64,000 nucleotides of DNA from Anaerolineaceae bacterium (GCA_028714615.1 JAQTMA010000001.1:1-64000); one strand, 5' to 3'; counted from the first letter of the stretch, positions 33,612 to 40,972 are shown. The notes: generated by a model from the letters alone, not told the origin. Numbers and translations are program-made.

Positions 33612-33718
33612 TTCAACCCCATGCGCTCATCTGCCCAGGCAGCTGCCCTGCACAGGCCGACCACCAGGCAGATGAAGGCAAAATAAAGGATGCCACAAAC
33701 AATCATGGTGATGATCAT
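33608..33718 (-). CDS. 36-residue single-pass membrane peptide
   Basis: The start overlaps the preceding stop and the stop overlaps the Pol X-like start (ATGA on both sides). A strong GGAGGGGAAGG lies just upstream. Residues 3-23 are one hydrophobic helix, the tail is basic. Its conservation is unknown. Confidence 0.5.
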   Translation of the reverse strand: MIITMIVCGILYFAFICLVVGLCRAAAWADERMGLK

Positions 33719-34020
33719 TCCTTCCCCTCCTCTGTTGCTTTTTGGTCATGCCATTCGGCGATCTCAAATTCATGCGGCCTTAGCCCGAGCCCACCCGATC
33801 CACTCGCAGTCTCGATGATGGCCGAAACCGCCCCGTGTGAATTGACGTAGACCGGGTATATCTCGCCTTCCCTCGCAAAATACCCCGTCGCCAGAAACGG
33901 GAAATCCGGGTACACGGTTTTCGCCATGCGGACCCGCAGCGGAACCTTGCCATGCCAGGAGGCAGGATAGAGGTGCGATTGGTATTTCAAAGCAGGTGAT
34001 TCTTGAGGTGTGTGGCTCAT
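33715..34020 (-). CDS. Hypothetical protein
   Basis: The 101-residue protein is taken from ATG 34020, where the ATG ends a run of ten A residues that follows GGTGA; upstream in-frame ATGs lie inside the preceding gene. Beta-rich (AKTVYPDFPFLATGYF, GEIYPVYVNSHGAVSAI). The A tract could cause slippage. No family is recognised. Confidence 0.55.
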   Translation of the reverse strand: MSHTPQESPALKYQSHLYPASWHGKVPLRVRMAKTVYPDFPFLATGYFAREGEIYPVYVNSHGAVSAIIETASGSGGLGLRPHEFEIAEWHDQKATEEGKE

Positions 34021-34028
34021 TTTTTTTT

Positions 34029-34361
34029 TCACCATTCCGGGCCGCATAAATAGCCCCGTCCGTTTTGAAGCGCCCACATCCACGCCGGGGCGGAAACGGT
34101 GGGATATTCTGTATCGGGGTTGAGCTTAGAGAACAACGGACGGCTTTTCTTCATTTCGTCGAAGGTATCCGGCTCACAACCGATTTTCACGATGGTGCTG
34201 TCCGGAACCAGCTCGAATTCATCGTAGTCGTACTCTTTCTCACCGGTCATTTCTTTCCAGACCTCGACGGCATCCAGCTTGTCAAAAGCAACGTGGGTAT
34301 CTGTCCCATTCGAAAAAAGGTGTAGCCGCTGAATTCGTAATAACCGCTTATCCTTTTTCAT
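34029..34361 (-). CDS. Hypothetical protein
   Basis: I chose ATG 34361 (110 residues) because GGGGAGGTGG precedes it and it overlaps the upstream TAA. Strongly acidic middle (GEKEYDYDEFELVPD). No family is recognised; the function in the early operon is unknown. Confidence 0.55.
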   Translation of the reverse strand: MKKDKRLLRIQRLHLFSNGTDTHVAFDKLDAVEVWKEMTGEKEYDYDEFELVPDSTIVKIGCEPDTFDEMKKSRPLFSKLNPDTEYPTVSAPAWMWALQNGRGYLCGPEW

Positions 34362-34870
34362 TACTCCACCTCCCCGTCGATGACATCTCCATTCCCAAGC
34401 CTGGGCGGATCGATCCCAGGCAGCATCGAAGGCATGTGTCCGGTCTGGTAAACCTGCTCGATTTGCGGAGATATCCATTCCCCAACCGTCATGCCATTGG
34501 GCAGTACCAATTCATTGCGCCAGGCTTCCTCAAAATGCCGAATACCGGATTCATCGGCTTCAAGATCAGCTTTGATCACCAGGGCAAGGGCACGCCAGCG
34601 CTGCCGGCAGGCCTGCTCCCAGGCTGCCAGGATCTGCTCTTTACTGGTCCGCCTTCGCCCGGATTCGGTGATCCGGAAGGATGGATCATCTTTATCGGGC
34701 AAAGGCAGCACCAATCGATATCGCTTGCCCTTGATCTCAAAACCGACAACAGCCTTGCCGGTCGCCCAGCCGTACATAAACGATGTAGCGCCATATCGCT
34801 CCAGGATCCGCTCGATCTCGGTCCGGGATTTATCCGCGGTGACGTCCGTGTCTTTCGCGTAAGTGGGCAT
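34361..34870 (-). CDS. Conserved phage protein of unknown function
   Basis: The 169-residue protein starts at ATG 34870 (MPTYAKDTDV). The sequence TEIERILERYGATSFMYGW, RYRLVLPLPDKDDPSF, RQRWRALALVIKADLEA and LPNGMTVGEWI is that of a protein found in the replication region of many phages. No catalytic motif is visible. Confidence 0.75.
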   Translation of the reverse strand: MPTYAKDTDVTADKSRTEIERILERYGATSFMYGWATGKAVVGFEIKGKRYRLVLPLPDKDDPSFRITESGRRRTSKEQILAAWEQACRQRWRALALVIKADLEADESGIRHFEEAWRNELVLPNGMTVGEWISPQIEQVYQTGHMPSMLPGIDPPRLGNGDVIDGEVE

Positions 34871-34872
34871 TT

Positions 34873-35157
34873 TCAGATTCCCCTCTGTTCCGTGATTGGA
34901 ACGCAAAATTGGCAATACACATCTCTGTGGCGAGGCAATGGCGAATGGCACTTTATACATCGACGAACTGCCTCTTTGAAAATCTGGTTATCAGTAGTAG
35001 CCCGAAAATATCGACCATTTGATTTAGCTTTCGGATAATGACCACTTAGAGGCATTACAAAATCAGCAGGAACAGGAACATGTTCTCCCCGTCGCTCTTT
35101 ATGCCGGTAGCAAAGGCGCACGTAGCGTTCAGATGGTTTTCCATAAATCCTGCACAT
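34873..35157 (-). CDS. Zinc-ribbon-like hypothetical protein
   Basis: The 94-residue protein has a basic N terminus and a C-terminal CIKC(16)CQFC finger (residues 67-86) that should bind zinc; a further Cys pair (C2, C16) may complete a second site. GGCGG precedes the ATG. It is probably a nucleic-acid or protein-binding factor. Confidence 0.55.
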   Translation of the reverse strand: MCRIYGKPSERYVRLCYRHKERRGEHVPVPADFVMPLSGHYPKAKSNGRYFRATTDNQIFKEAVRRCIKCHSPLPRHRDVYCQFCVPITEQRGI

Positions 35158-35199
35158 TTATCCGCCTTCCCAATTCGAAAAAATGTTTTCGCGCAAACA

Positions 35200-35670
35200 T
35201 TATTTCTTCAACGGGCTCAAGTGGTTGTGCATCATGGCATCCCGCAAGAGCCCCAATCTCTCTATCTCGGCGGGCGATCCGTCGTTTGATTTCCGATCTT
35301 TGATCAGCGCTGCCTCACGCCAGATTTGGTAATCATCCAATTTCTTTGTCCGCAGAGGGATTAAGTCGAAAATTGGAATTAAGATATCGACAATATCCCT
35401 GATCGGGGTGCATCTCCATCGATATTTATTGCACGACCGCCTGCCTTTGACCCTGTCGTAATTCATGTCCAAGTAATAAATCTTTCCGCACCTCAATTGC
35501 TTGGCAATCTCAGTAATCACGCTTTTATTGTCTTCCCGCTGCTCTATTACGAGCTCAAGCGTGATTACATTCGTTTTCGACTTACCAATCTTGAAATAGC
35601 CTTCTCCGTCGACAAAACCGACGAACCAAGCCAGCCACAAGGGATGAAGATCCAGGTTTCCAATTTTCAT
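35200..35670 (-). CDS. LAGLIDADG homing endonuclease, free-standing
   Basis: The 156-residue protein starts at ATG 35670 (GAGGAGG, spacing 7). A single LAGLIDADG motif (WFVGFVDGEGYF, residues 14-25) means it works as a homodimer. The C-terminal half has the usual basic DNA-binding strands (CNKYRWRC). AT-richer than its neighbours, so probably inserted. The target is expected in or near adjoining phage genes. Confidence 0.85.
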   Translation of the reverse strand: MKIGNLDLHPLWLAWFVGFVDGEGYFKIGKSKTNVITLELVIEQREDNKSVITEIAKQLRCGKIYYLDMNYDRVKGRRSCNKYRWRCTPIRDIVDILIPIFDLIPLRTKKLDDYQIWREAALIKDRKSNDGSPAEIERLGLLRDAMMHNHLSPLKK

Positions 35671-35728
35671 GATTTGGCCTCCTCTCATTTCGACCCATCA
35701 TACGATATTCATCGATTGAAGGGCTGCC

Positions 35729-35878
35729 TTATACCATCACCGTCTGTTGCAGCTTGGTCAGCGCCTGCTCGAGCTGCTTGACCCGGACCGGATTGGCGCC
35801 CTCCGTGACGTACTCTATCGCCAGGGCCCAGCGCAGCTGCTGCTCCGTGGCTTGAGCCAGGGTCCATTGGAAGACCAC
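35729..35878 (-). pseudogene. Frameshifted C-terminal extension of the ParB-like gene
   Basis: The -1 frame across 35878-35729 reads VVFQWTLAQATEQQLRWALA and ends KQLEQALTKLQQTV, a natural-looking amphipathic helix pair, whereas the zero frame here (WSSNGPWLKPRSSSC) looks non-coding. No ribosome site precedes it. One missing base near GGATCC(35880-35885) would join it to the ParB-like protein; mutation, sequencing error or programmed shift are all possible. Confidence 0.45.
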
Positions 35879-37722
35879 GGATCCAGCGGAGGGATGGAGC
35901 AAATCGCAGACAGGGCGTGGCGGGTATCAGCGACCAGCGTGGCAAAGGACTGCCAACCCGGACCGGTACGCGGTTCGCTCTCCAAATCAGAGATCAGGCG
36001 CTCCAACTGGCTGATCTGCTCGTCGATCCCGGCCTCTTGCGGGGCGCAGCCGGCCGTGGAGCGGATCCACTCGCGCAGATCGCCGAGTGCAACGCGGAAG
36101 ACGAGCGGGATATCCTCGGAACCGGGCAAAGCTGGATCCACCTGGCCCAGGGGTTGGGCGTGGGGGAAGCGGGTAGAAAGATCGGCCTCGCCCTCCGGTT
36201 CGGGCTCAGCGAAGACTTCCCCAAGCGACTTTGCCGGCCTGGTATTCGGCTCCTGCTTCAGACCGACAGATTTCAGCCGATCGGAGACATGCTTGCGGGC
36301 TTTGTCGACATCGGAGCCGTACCAGTTAAAGCGGATCAGCTTCGCGGCGATGAGCTCGAAGAACTCCGATTGGCCCTTACCCCTCGGGTCAAAGCTCGAG
36401 TCCATGGCTTTGGCCACCAGCGCCCAGGCGCGCGGATCCAAACGCTCGAAGGCGGCCTGCAGCACGGCCTGACCGCGGTCGAAGATAGACTTGATCTCAG
36501 CTTCCGCCTGTGCACAGGCCTGCTGCTCCTCTTCCGTGCGCCGGTTATTCAGATACGACCGGCAGGCGCAGAGGTGATCCTTGCCGTGATGGCAGATGAT
36601 GCCGATGCCCTTACAGCCTTCCACCGGATTGAAGATATAGCTGCTATCCACACCTCGATAGGACACACGTAGGTTGGAGCAGCCGTTGGCTTTGGCGTGC
36701 TCGAGCTCACTTTTTCCAAGGGACGCCTCGATTTCGCCCCAGGCGGGATCATCGATCGAAGGCAATCCGGTCAGTGCGCTGGCTTTGACCAGAGCCTGGC
36801 GAATGCCCTCCACCTGTTTGAGGTTGTAACAAGCCTCGATCGGGCAGCGGTGCTGCTTGCCGTGGGTGACCATCTTCGCGCAGTTGGCGCACACCGGTTC
36901 AATTACCCCGGGGAGATCGTAGGCATTCCCTTCCCAGAACATAGCCTTATCGATGGGTTTGGAGTTGGCCTCGATCAAGCTGTCGACCTTGCCGCGGATC
37001 TGGTCGCTGGTCAGCAAGGAGAGCTGTTCGACCAGGACGGTGGGCTTCACTGCGTTGTATGTGGTTGATTTCTCGGCATGCTCGAGGAGCTCCGCCGGCA
37101 GCTCAACCACTGGGAGGTATGCCAGCGCCTGGCGCTCGGTCAGCTCGGCGTTCTGCAGTTCTTCGGGCAGTTTGAGCAGGCGCAGCTTGTTGGCCACAGT
37201 CGAGCGGCCCAGATTCAACTTTTCGGCGACGACTTCCTGGGTCCAGTGAAACAGTTCCATCCGCTGCCGGATCGCCTGGGCTTCCTCGAGCGGAGACAGG
37301 TCCTTGCGCTGGTAGTTCTCGGTCCAGGCCATAATGGCCATATCCTCGTCGCTGAGCGTGCGGATCTCGATCGGCATGGCAGCCCAACTACCGGCCAGGT
37401 TGGAGTAGGATTTGACATCGTTGAGCCAGCGGTATGCGGCCAGGCGATTGTGACCGAACGCGATCTGCACCGCCGATCCGGGCATCAGTTCGAGCGCCGC
37501 CAGCGGATCCGCGGCACAGTCAGGCTCCGCCGGTTGGCCGTTGATCACCAGGCGCCCGAGCGGCGTCTGCAGAAGGCCGCGCGTGCCGATATTCTTGGCG
37601 AGCTCGGCGACGTACTCGGGATCCTCGCTGGTGCGTGTTTGGAAGGGATTGGCTTCGATCTTCGCCAGGGGAATGAGGACACAGTACCTGCGGTCCTGTG
37701 CAGGTGAGCGGGCTTCAGGCAT
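35815..37722 (-). CDS. ParB/Spo0J-like protein with zinc-cluster C-terminal region
   Basis: ATG 37722 gives 635 residues (GGAGAGG upstream). The ParB N-terminal domain spans residues 10-120 (IPLAKIEANPFQTR, GHNRLAAYRWL, TENYQRKDLSPLEEAQ), then an HTH (WTQEVVAEKLNLGRSTVANK). Residues 270-400 hold two Cys/His clusters (CANC/CPIEAC and CHHGKDHLCAC). No parA partner is present. Large phage ParB-like proteins of this kind act in DNA binding or as nucleases; a CTP-binding arginine box is not obvious. The last 25 residues are probably out of frame. Confidence 0.8.
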   Translation of the reverse strand: MPEARSPAQDRRYCVLIPLAKIEANPFQTRTSEDPEYVAELAKNIGTRGLLQTPLGRLVINGQPAEPDCAADPLAALELMPGSAVQIAFGHNRLAAYRWLNDVKSYSNLAGSWAAMPIEIRTLSDEDMAIMAWTENYQRKDLSPLEEAQAIRQRMELFHWTQEVVAEKLNLGRSTVANKLRLLKLPEELQNAELTERQALAYLPVVELPAELLEHAEKSTTYNAVKPTVLVEQLSLLTSDQIRGKVDSLIEANSKPIDKAMFWEGNAYDLPGVIEPVCANCAKMVTHGKQHRCPIEACYNLKQVEGIRQALVKASALTGLPSIDDPAWGEIEASLGKSELEHAKANGCSNLRVSYRGVDSSYIFNPVEGCKGIGIICHHGKDHLCACRSYLNNRRTEEEQQACAQAEAEIKSIFDRGQAVLQAAFERLDPRAWALVAKAMDSSFDPRGKGQSEFFELIAAKLIRFNWYGSDVDKARKHVSDRLKSVGLKQEPNTRPAKSLGEVFAEPEPEGEADLSTRFPHAQPLGQVDPALPGSEDIPLVFRVALGDLREWIRSTAGCAPQEAGIDEQISQLERLISDLESEPRTGPGWQSFATLVADTRHALSAICSIPPLDPWSSNGPWLKPRSSSCAGPWR

Positions 37723-37726
37723 GGGG

Positions 37727-38527
37727 TTATTCCTCTCCATCCGGTCCGGCATTGCGTTTACCGTGTTCCTTGCGCCATTTCTCGGCAGTTTCGCGAACCG
37801 CGGCCTTACGGCATTCCGGTTTCATGCAGAAGCACTGATCCTTGCGCCGGCGGATGAACATAAATCCGCAGTTGGGGCAGCGGGCAGAATGCTTGTCCCC
37901 GGCCGCCACCAAGCCGTGTGTATTTGTATCCTCCTCATGGTTCTGGCAGGGCAGCACGATCGGGGTCGAGTAATCGGTCAAAATGGGTGTCTCCTGGACT
38001 GCATCGGCGCTCGGTGGGATGGGTTCCGGCGTCGGAACGGGTGCGCTGATGGTTGTCTCTTCGGTCTTCTCTGTCTCAACCAGCTTGCCATGGTCCCGGT
38101 TCCACGCGACAATCGCCTCATAGCGCCTAGGGTAGGTGCTGCTCGTCTGAGCTCCGCAATACAGGCAGTCCACCGACCAGCAGTCGCCGTCCAGGTGATG
38201 CACCTCGGGCTGCTGCCCACATTTCCGGCAGGGCAGCACCAGGACCAGCGGCAGCATATACTGCCGGGTGTCAAACTCACGGTCGAGATGGTTGCGCAGT
38301 TCCGCGATCGGGTCAGCGCGGTCCTCGAGCACCAGCGCTCGAAGCGCCTGGGTCAAGCGCTGGTCGGCCGTCCGCACGGTTAGCCGGATCTGCACCTGGA
38401 GCGCGTACGCCGGCTCCGCCAGCTGCAGGTAACTCGCCAGCGCCGGCAGCACCTGGTCGTGGATGCGGTCTGCCTGCGCCACGCTGCAGGTGATGGTCGT
38501 TTCAAATGCAGTTTCGTTCCCGTTCAT
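37727..38527 (-). CDS. Lar-like (restriction alleviation) zinc protein
   Basis: ATG 38527 gives 266 residues (GGGAGGGAG upstream). Residues 98-142 match the Lar family zinc ribbon: PCRKCGQQPEVHH, VDCLYCGAQ, YEAIVAWN. A second finger (CPNCGFMF, CFCMKPECRK) ends the protein after a Pro/Thr-rich linker. Lar proteins of Rac prophage counter type I restriction; here anti-restriction is inferred from the ribbon only. Confidence 0.6.
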   Translation of the reverse strand: MNGNETAFETTITCSVAQADRIHDQVLPALASYLQLAEPAYALQVQIRLTVRTADQRLTQALRALVLEDRADPIAELRNHLDREFDTRQYMLPLVLVLPCRKCGQQPEVHHLDGDCWSVDCLYCGAQTSSTYPRRYEAIVAWNRDHGKLVETEKTEETTISAPVPTPEPIPPSADAVQETPILTDYSTPIVLPCQNHEEDTNTHGLVAAGDKHSARCPNCGFMFIRRRKDQCFCMKPECRKAAVRETAEKWRKEHGKRNAGPDGEE

Positions 38528-38817
38528 TTTTCTCCCTCCCTGAATGCCATTTCCAATGGTTTCGATAGGTTCTGCTGCGCCAGCCTCAGCATGCGCTGCC
38601 ACCAATCCCGATCCCGCAGCGCACCGCAGATCGGGCAGTAGGCTGGCAGCAAGCGCAGGTGCAGTCGGGAAGCGCAGGCCTGGCATTTGCAAGTCTCTTC
38701 CAGGATGAGGTTGTCCACGGCCTGCATCGCAGGGACCTCAGCCGGCAGCTCGAAGCGCTCCACCACGTCCCCCACCGGGGTGCCGGGTTTTGTGAATTCA
38801 AACGTGATCCAATTCAT
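38524..38817 (-). CDS. Zinc-ribbon hypothetical protein
   Basis: The 97-residue protein has CQAC (about 46-49) and CPIC (about 62-65) knuckles that form one zinc ribbon, after an N-terminal beta segment. Overlaps both neighbours by 4 bases. No family is recognised. Confidence 0.6.
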   Translation of the reverse strand: MNWITFEFTKPGTPVGDVVERFELPAEVPAMQAVDNLILEETCKCQACASRLHLRLLPAYCPICGALRDRDWWQRMLRLAQQNLSKPLEMAFREGEK

Positions 38818-39317
38818 ACGGCCACCTCCATGGTGAGCTTACTTTGGATCGAGGCCAGCAGCGCCGGGTGTAGATCCGACCCGGATCGGTCTCGGTACAG
38901 TTTGGTGACGTAATCCGCTCCATAGGGCATGTCGGCGATCAGGTATTCGCGGGCTAGAAGCTCCCAATCAGCCTGGTCAAGCACCGCTTCTCGGTAAAAT
39001 CTATCCATGAGGTTTAGACGGCGCTCTACCAGATAAGCTTGCACCTTCATCGGGTTTGGCTGGGTGAAATCACCTACCTGGTATGCCTTCCCGTGTTGCT
39101 GGCATTCGACGGCAGCCCGGCGTAGCTCGTACACGGATGGAAAGAATTCCATATTGGCCGCCACTTGCACCACCGCCTGCTTTAGGGTCTCGAGCGGGAT
39201 ATCCGCTAGGAGCCCTGCGTAGGATTTCAACCGGCGGGTGCTCATGTCGGCGTCCATGCGGTGGTTGGGGTAGATGTCCCACAATTGCTTCAAAACCGTA
39301 AAGATGTTTTCTTGCAT
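38814..39317 (-). CDS. Helicase loader/inhibitor-like protein
   Basis: The 167-residue protein begins with helical pattern LKQLWDIYPNHRMDADM, LLADIPLETLKQAVVQVAAN, FFPSVYELRRAA, as in phage helicase-loading proteins (G40P-loader type). It follows the initiator gene, the order O-P of lambda. It would load the host DnaB helicase at the phage origin. Confidence 0.6.
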   Translation of the reverse strand: MQENIFTVLKQLWDIYPNHRMDADMSTRRLKSYAGLLADIPLETLKQAVVQVAANMEFFPSVYELRRAAVECQQHGKAYQVGDFTQPNPMKVQAYLVERRLNLMDRFYREAVLDQADWELLAREYLIADMPYGADYVTKLYRDRSGSDLHPALLASIQSKLTMEVAV

Positions 39318-39328
39318 ACTCCCTCCTG

Positions 39329-40144
39329 TCAGGTCAACCCGGCTTCTTGCGATAGCTTCATGGCGATATCGTCGATCGTCTCCGCCCTCGGCCGGTTGGG
39401 CGGATGCTCCAGCACCTGGATAGTCTTGGGGATCCCCACCAGTGTGGGAAATTCGCGCTTATCCCGACCTAGCCAGTGGTCGGTCCACCAGGACCCGTTT
39501 TGGCCATAAACCGCCCGGATACGCGCCCCCGTGTAGCCGCGGTTGAACAGCTTCACTGCCATGCGCCGGCATTCGGCTGCATTCAGGTCGTAGTCCAGGT
39601 GACAGACCTCTGCCAGCGCCAGCCCCAAATCCTCAATCGGCACCGACGAGCAGCGTGGGGGTGCCCCTTTGCGTTTCAATGATGGTTCTTTATTAAGGTT
39701 CTTTAAAGGATTGGGTGAACCCTGGCTCACTACCCTGGTGGTCTCTGGCTCACTACCCCTGGTGAGCCCTGGTTCACTACCTGGTGAAGCCTGGTTCACT
39801 AGGGGTGGTGAATCCTGGTTCACTACCCCCGGGGTTTCCGGTTCGTTCTCTTCGGATTGGAAACCCAACTGGCAGGGGATATCCGTCAGGACGCGGTACA
39901 GGTTCGAGCGGTTTTTCGGGCCTACCCTGCGCACGGTTTTATGAATCGCACCCTGGGACTCAAGTTCTTGCAGTATGTCGATGACGTAGCGCCGGCCCAG
40001 GTTCGCCTTGGTGGCCAGTGTGGAGATGCTCGGCCAGGCAATGCCCTCATCGTTGGCAGCATCGGCGATCGCCAGCAACACCAGCCGGTGGCTCCCCGTG
40101 GTCGGACTGTGCTCCCAAACCCAGGACATGACGCGAATACTCAT
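39329..40144 (-). CDS. O-like replication initiator
   Basis: In this 271-residue protein residues 1-95 are a winged-helix domain (HRLVLLAIADAANDEGIAWPSISTLA, RRYVIDILQELESQGAI). Residues 98-150 form a low-complexity linker encoded by iterons; the C-terminal domain (165-271) would bind the loader. The stop codon of the LexA-like gene overlaps its start. An origin inside the initiator gene is the lambda arrangement. Confidence 0.75.
   Translation of the reverse strand: MSIRVMSWVWEHSPTTGSHRLVLLAIADAANDEGIAWPSISTLATKANLGRRYVIDILQELESQGAIHKTVRRVGPKNRSNLYRVLTDIPCQLGFQSEENEPETPGVVNQDSPPLVNQASPGSEPGLTRGSEPETTRVVSQGSPNPLKNLNKEPSLKRKGAPPRCSSVPIEDLGLALAEVCHLDYDLNAAECRRMAVKLFNRGYTGARIRAVYGQNGSWWTDHWLGRDKREFPTLVGIPKTIQVLEHPPNRPRAETIDDIAMKLSQEAGLT
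39675..39829. repeat. Iteron array and AT-rich segment, candidate replication origin
   Basis: Five direct repeats close to TGGTGAAYCCTGGTTCACTA begin at 39714, 39736, 39760, 39782 and 39806; their CTGG[CT]TCACTA cores are 23, 24, 22 and 24 bp apart. Each unit has a GTGA/TCAC dyad. An AT-rich stretch (39675-39712) with two GGTTCTTTA repeats adjoins. The whole lies in the linker part of the initiator gene. The off-triplet spacing argues for selection at DNA level. Confidence 0.7.
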
Positions 40145-40395
40145 TTTGGTTGTTGACCTTTCGGCGCCACACCCACCGATCCCACCAGCACGATCGAGCG
40201 AGAACGGCTGTCCCGGCTGATCCGGCCATCCGCGATTAACTTATCGAGGTAGTACGACACCGTGCTGGTCGAAGGAATTCCGCAGACGTTTCCGATCTCC
40301 CGGCAGGAAGGCATGATTCGCTCGGTGGTCCACTGCTGTACCAGGAATCTATAAACGTCCTCAACCTTTGGGTTATTTTTCTTTACGTTTGCCAT
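40141..40395 (-). CDS. LexA DNA-binding domain without protease domain
   Basis: ATG 40395 (84 residues) follows GAGGTGAT; a GTG 6 bases upstream is the alternative start. The winged helix matches LexA residues 1-70: VEDVYRFL, MPSCREIGNVCGI, recognition helix STSTVSYYLDKL, and wing DGRISRDSRSRSIVLVG. The S24 self-cleavage domain of LexA (Ala-Gly site, Ser/Lys dyad) is absent. It is the first gene of the early operon, directly behind a LexA-type operator. It may bind LexA boxes without being inactivated by RecA. Confidence 0.82.
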   Translation of the reverse strand: MANVKKNNPKVEDVYRFLVQQWTTERIMPSCREIGNVCGIPSTSTVSYYLDKLIADGRISRDSRSRSIVLVGSVGVAPKGQQPK

Positions 40396-40444
40396 AATCA
40401 CCTCATTTTTCCTTGACTCTTTTGCCAGACTAGATCAGAATCAT

Positions 40445-40458
40445 AGAACGCTAGTTCT
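40445..40458. promoter_or_regulatory. LexA-type operator of the early operon
   Basis: AGAAC-GCTA-GTTCT has perfect arms (extended by T/A to 40444-40459) and spans the predicted transcription start, 4 bp behind the -10. It precedes the LexA-like gene by 49 bases. The spacer does not follow RNRY, the arms do match the GAAC-N4-GTTC consensus. Confidence 0.65.
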
Positions 40459-40462
40459 AATA

Positions 40463-40468
40463 ATTATA
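40463..40468 (-). promoter_or_regulatory. -10 of the early leftward promoter
   Basis: TATAAT on the minus strand. The -35 region (40485-40492) is far from consensus, so the promoter may need an activator. It drives the early operon 40395 down to 32378. Confidence 0.5.
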
Positions 40469-40494
40469 CCTGCACCGTTGGCCGGCGCTGTATG

Positions 40495-40866
40495 TTAGTG
40501 GATCTCACCCGGCGCGTTTCCAGACGGCGGATCCACCGGGTAGGCTCGCGGTCCCTGGCGCACCACAGAAAGTATCCCGGACTGTTTGATAAGCTGGTTG
40601 CGGGTGTGGTCGAGGATCAGGTTATTGTGGTCGATGGTCGCCTGCAGCCTGTAAATCTCCGCCACTGAAATCAGGCCGGCGTCCTCAACGCCCGCGATGG
40701 TGTTTTCTGTGTGGCGCTGGCGTTTGGCGACCGCCTCCAGCTCAGCAATGCGCTCCCCGTAAGCGCGCAGGGTTCCCCGCACGCGCGCCGCGATGTACCC
40801 GCAGAAACCAGAGGTGATGGAAATTAGAAGAAGAGCGACGATCGCAACAATGGTATCGGTGGTCAT
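40495..40866 (-). CDS. Membrane-anchored coiled-coil protein
   Basis: The 123-residue protein has one N-terminal helix (residues 5-27, IVAIVALLLISITSGFCGYI), a coiled coil (residues 33-95) and a Pro-rich tail. GGAGGGGG is 7 bases before the ATG. Paired with an upstream 33-residue membrane peptide. The layout resembles inner-membrane spanins or superinfection-exclusion proteins, but nothing proves either. Confidence 0.6.
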   Translation of the reverse strand: MTTDTIVAIVALLLISITSGFCGYIAARVRGTLRAYGERIAELEAVAKRQRHTENTIAGVEDAGLISVAEIYRLQATIDHNNLILDHTRNQLIKQSGILSVVRQGPRAYPVDPPSGNAPGEIH

Positions 40867-40870
40867 ATGA

Positions 40871-40972
40871 CTACCCCCTCCATAGGTAATAGATGATCGT
40901 TAAGACGCAAACCGCAATCATGAATACGTGCAGACGCAACTGCCAGGTGATCAATTGCTCGGGATTTTTCAT
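40871..40972 (-). CDS. 33-residue membrane peptide
   Basis: AGAGG precedes the ATG by 6 bases. Residues 14-31 are hydrophobic (HVFMIAVCVLTIIYYLW). The stop lies 5 bases before the next start codon and inside its ribosome site region, so translation should be coupled. Too short for usual gene calling. Confidence 0.5.
   Translation of the reverse strand: MKNPEQLITWQLRLHVFMIAVCVLTIIYYLWRG

Noticed and set aside
35709..35945. 78-codon minus frame at the end of the ParB-like gene
   Set aside because: Its Arg/Pro/Gly-rich sequence looks random; the -1 frame reading to 35729 is the coding-like one.
35815..37722. Plasmid-type partition locus
   Set aside because: There is no parA-like ATPase and no parS-type repeat cluster next to the ParB-like gene, so a classical partition system is not supported.
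39714..39829. CRISPR-like array
   Set aside because: The repeats are contiguous units of 22-24 bp without unique spacers, lie inside a coding region and fit iterons.
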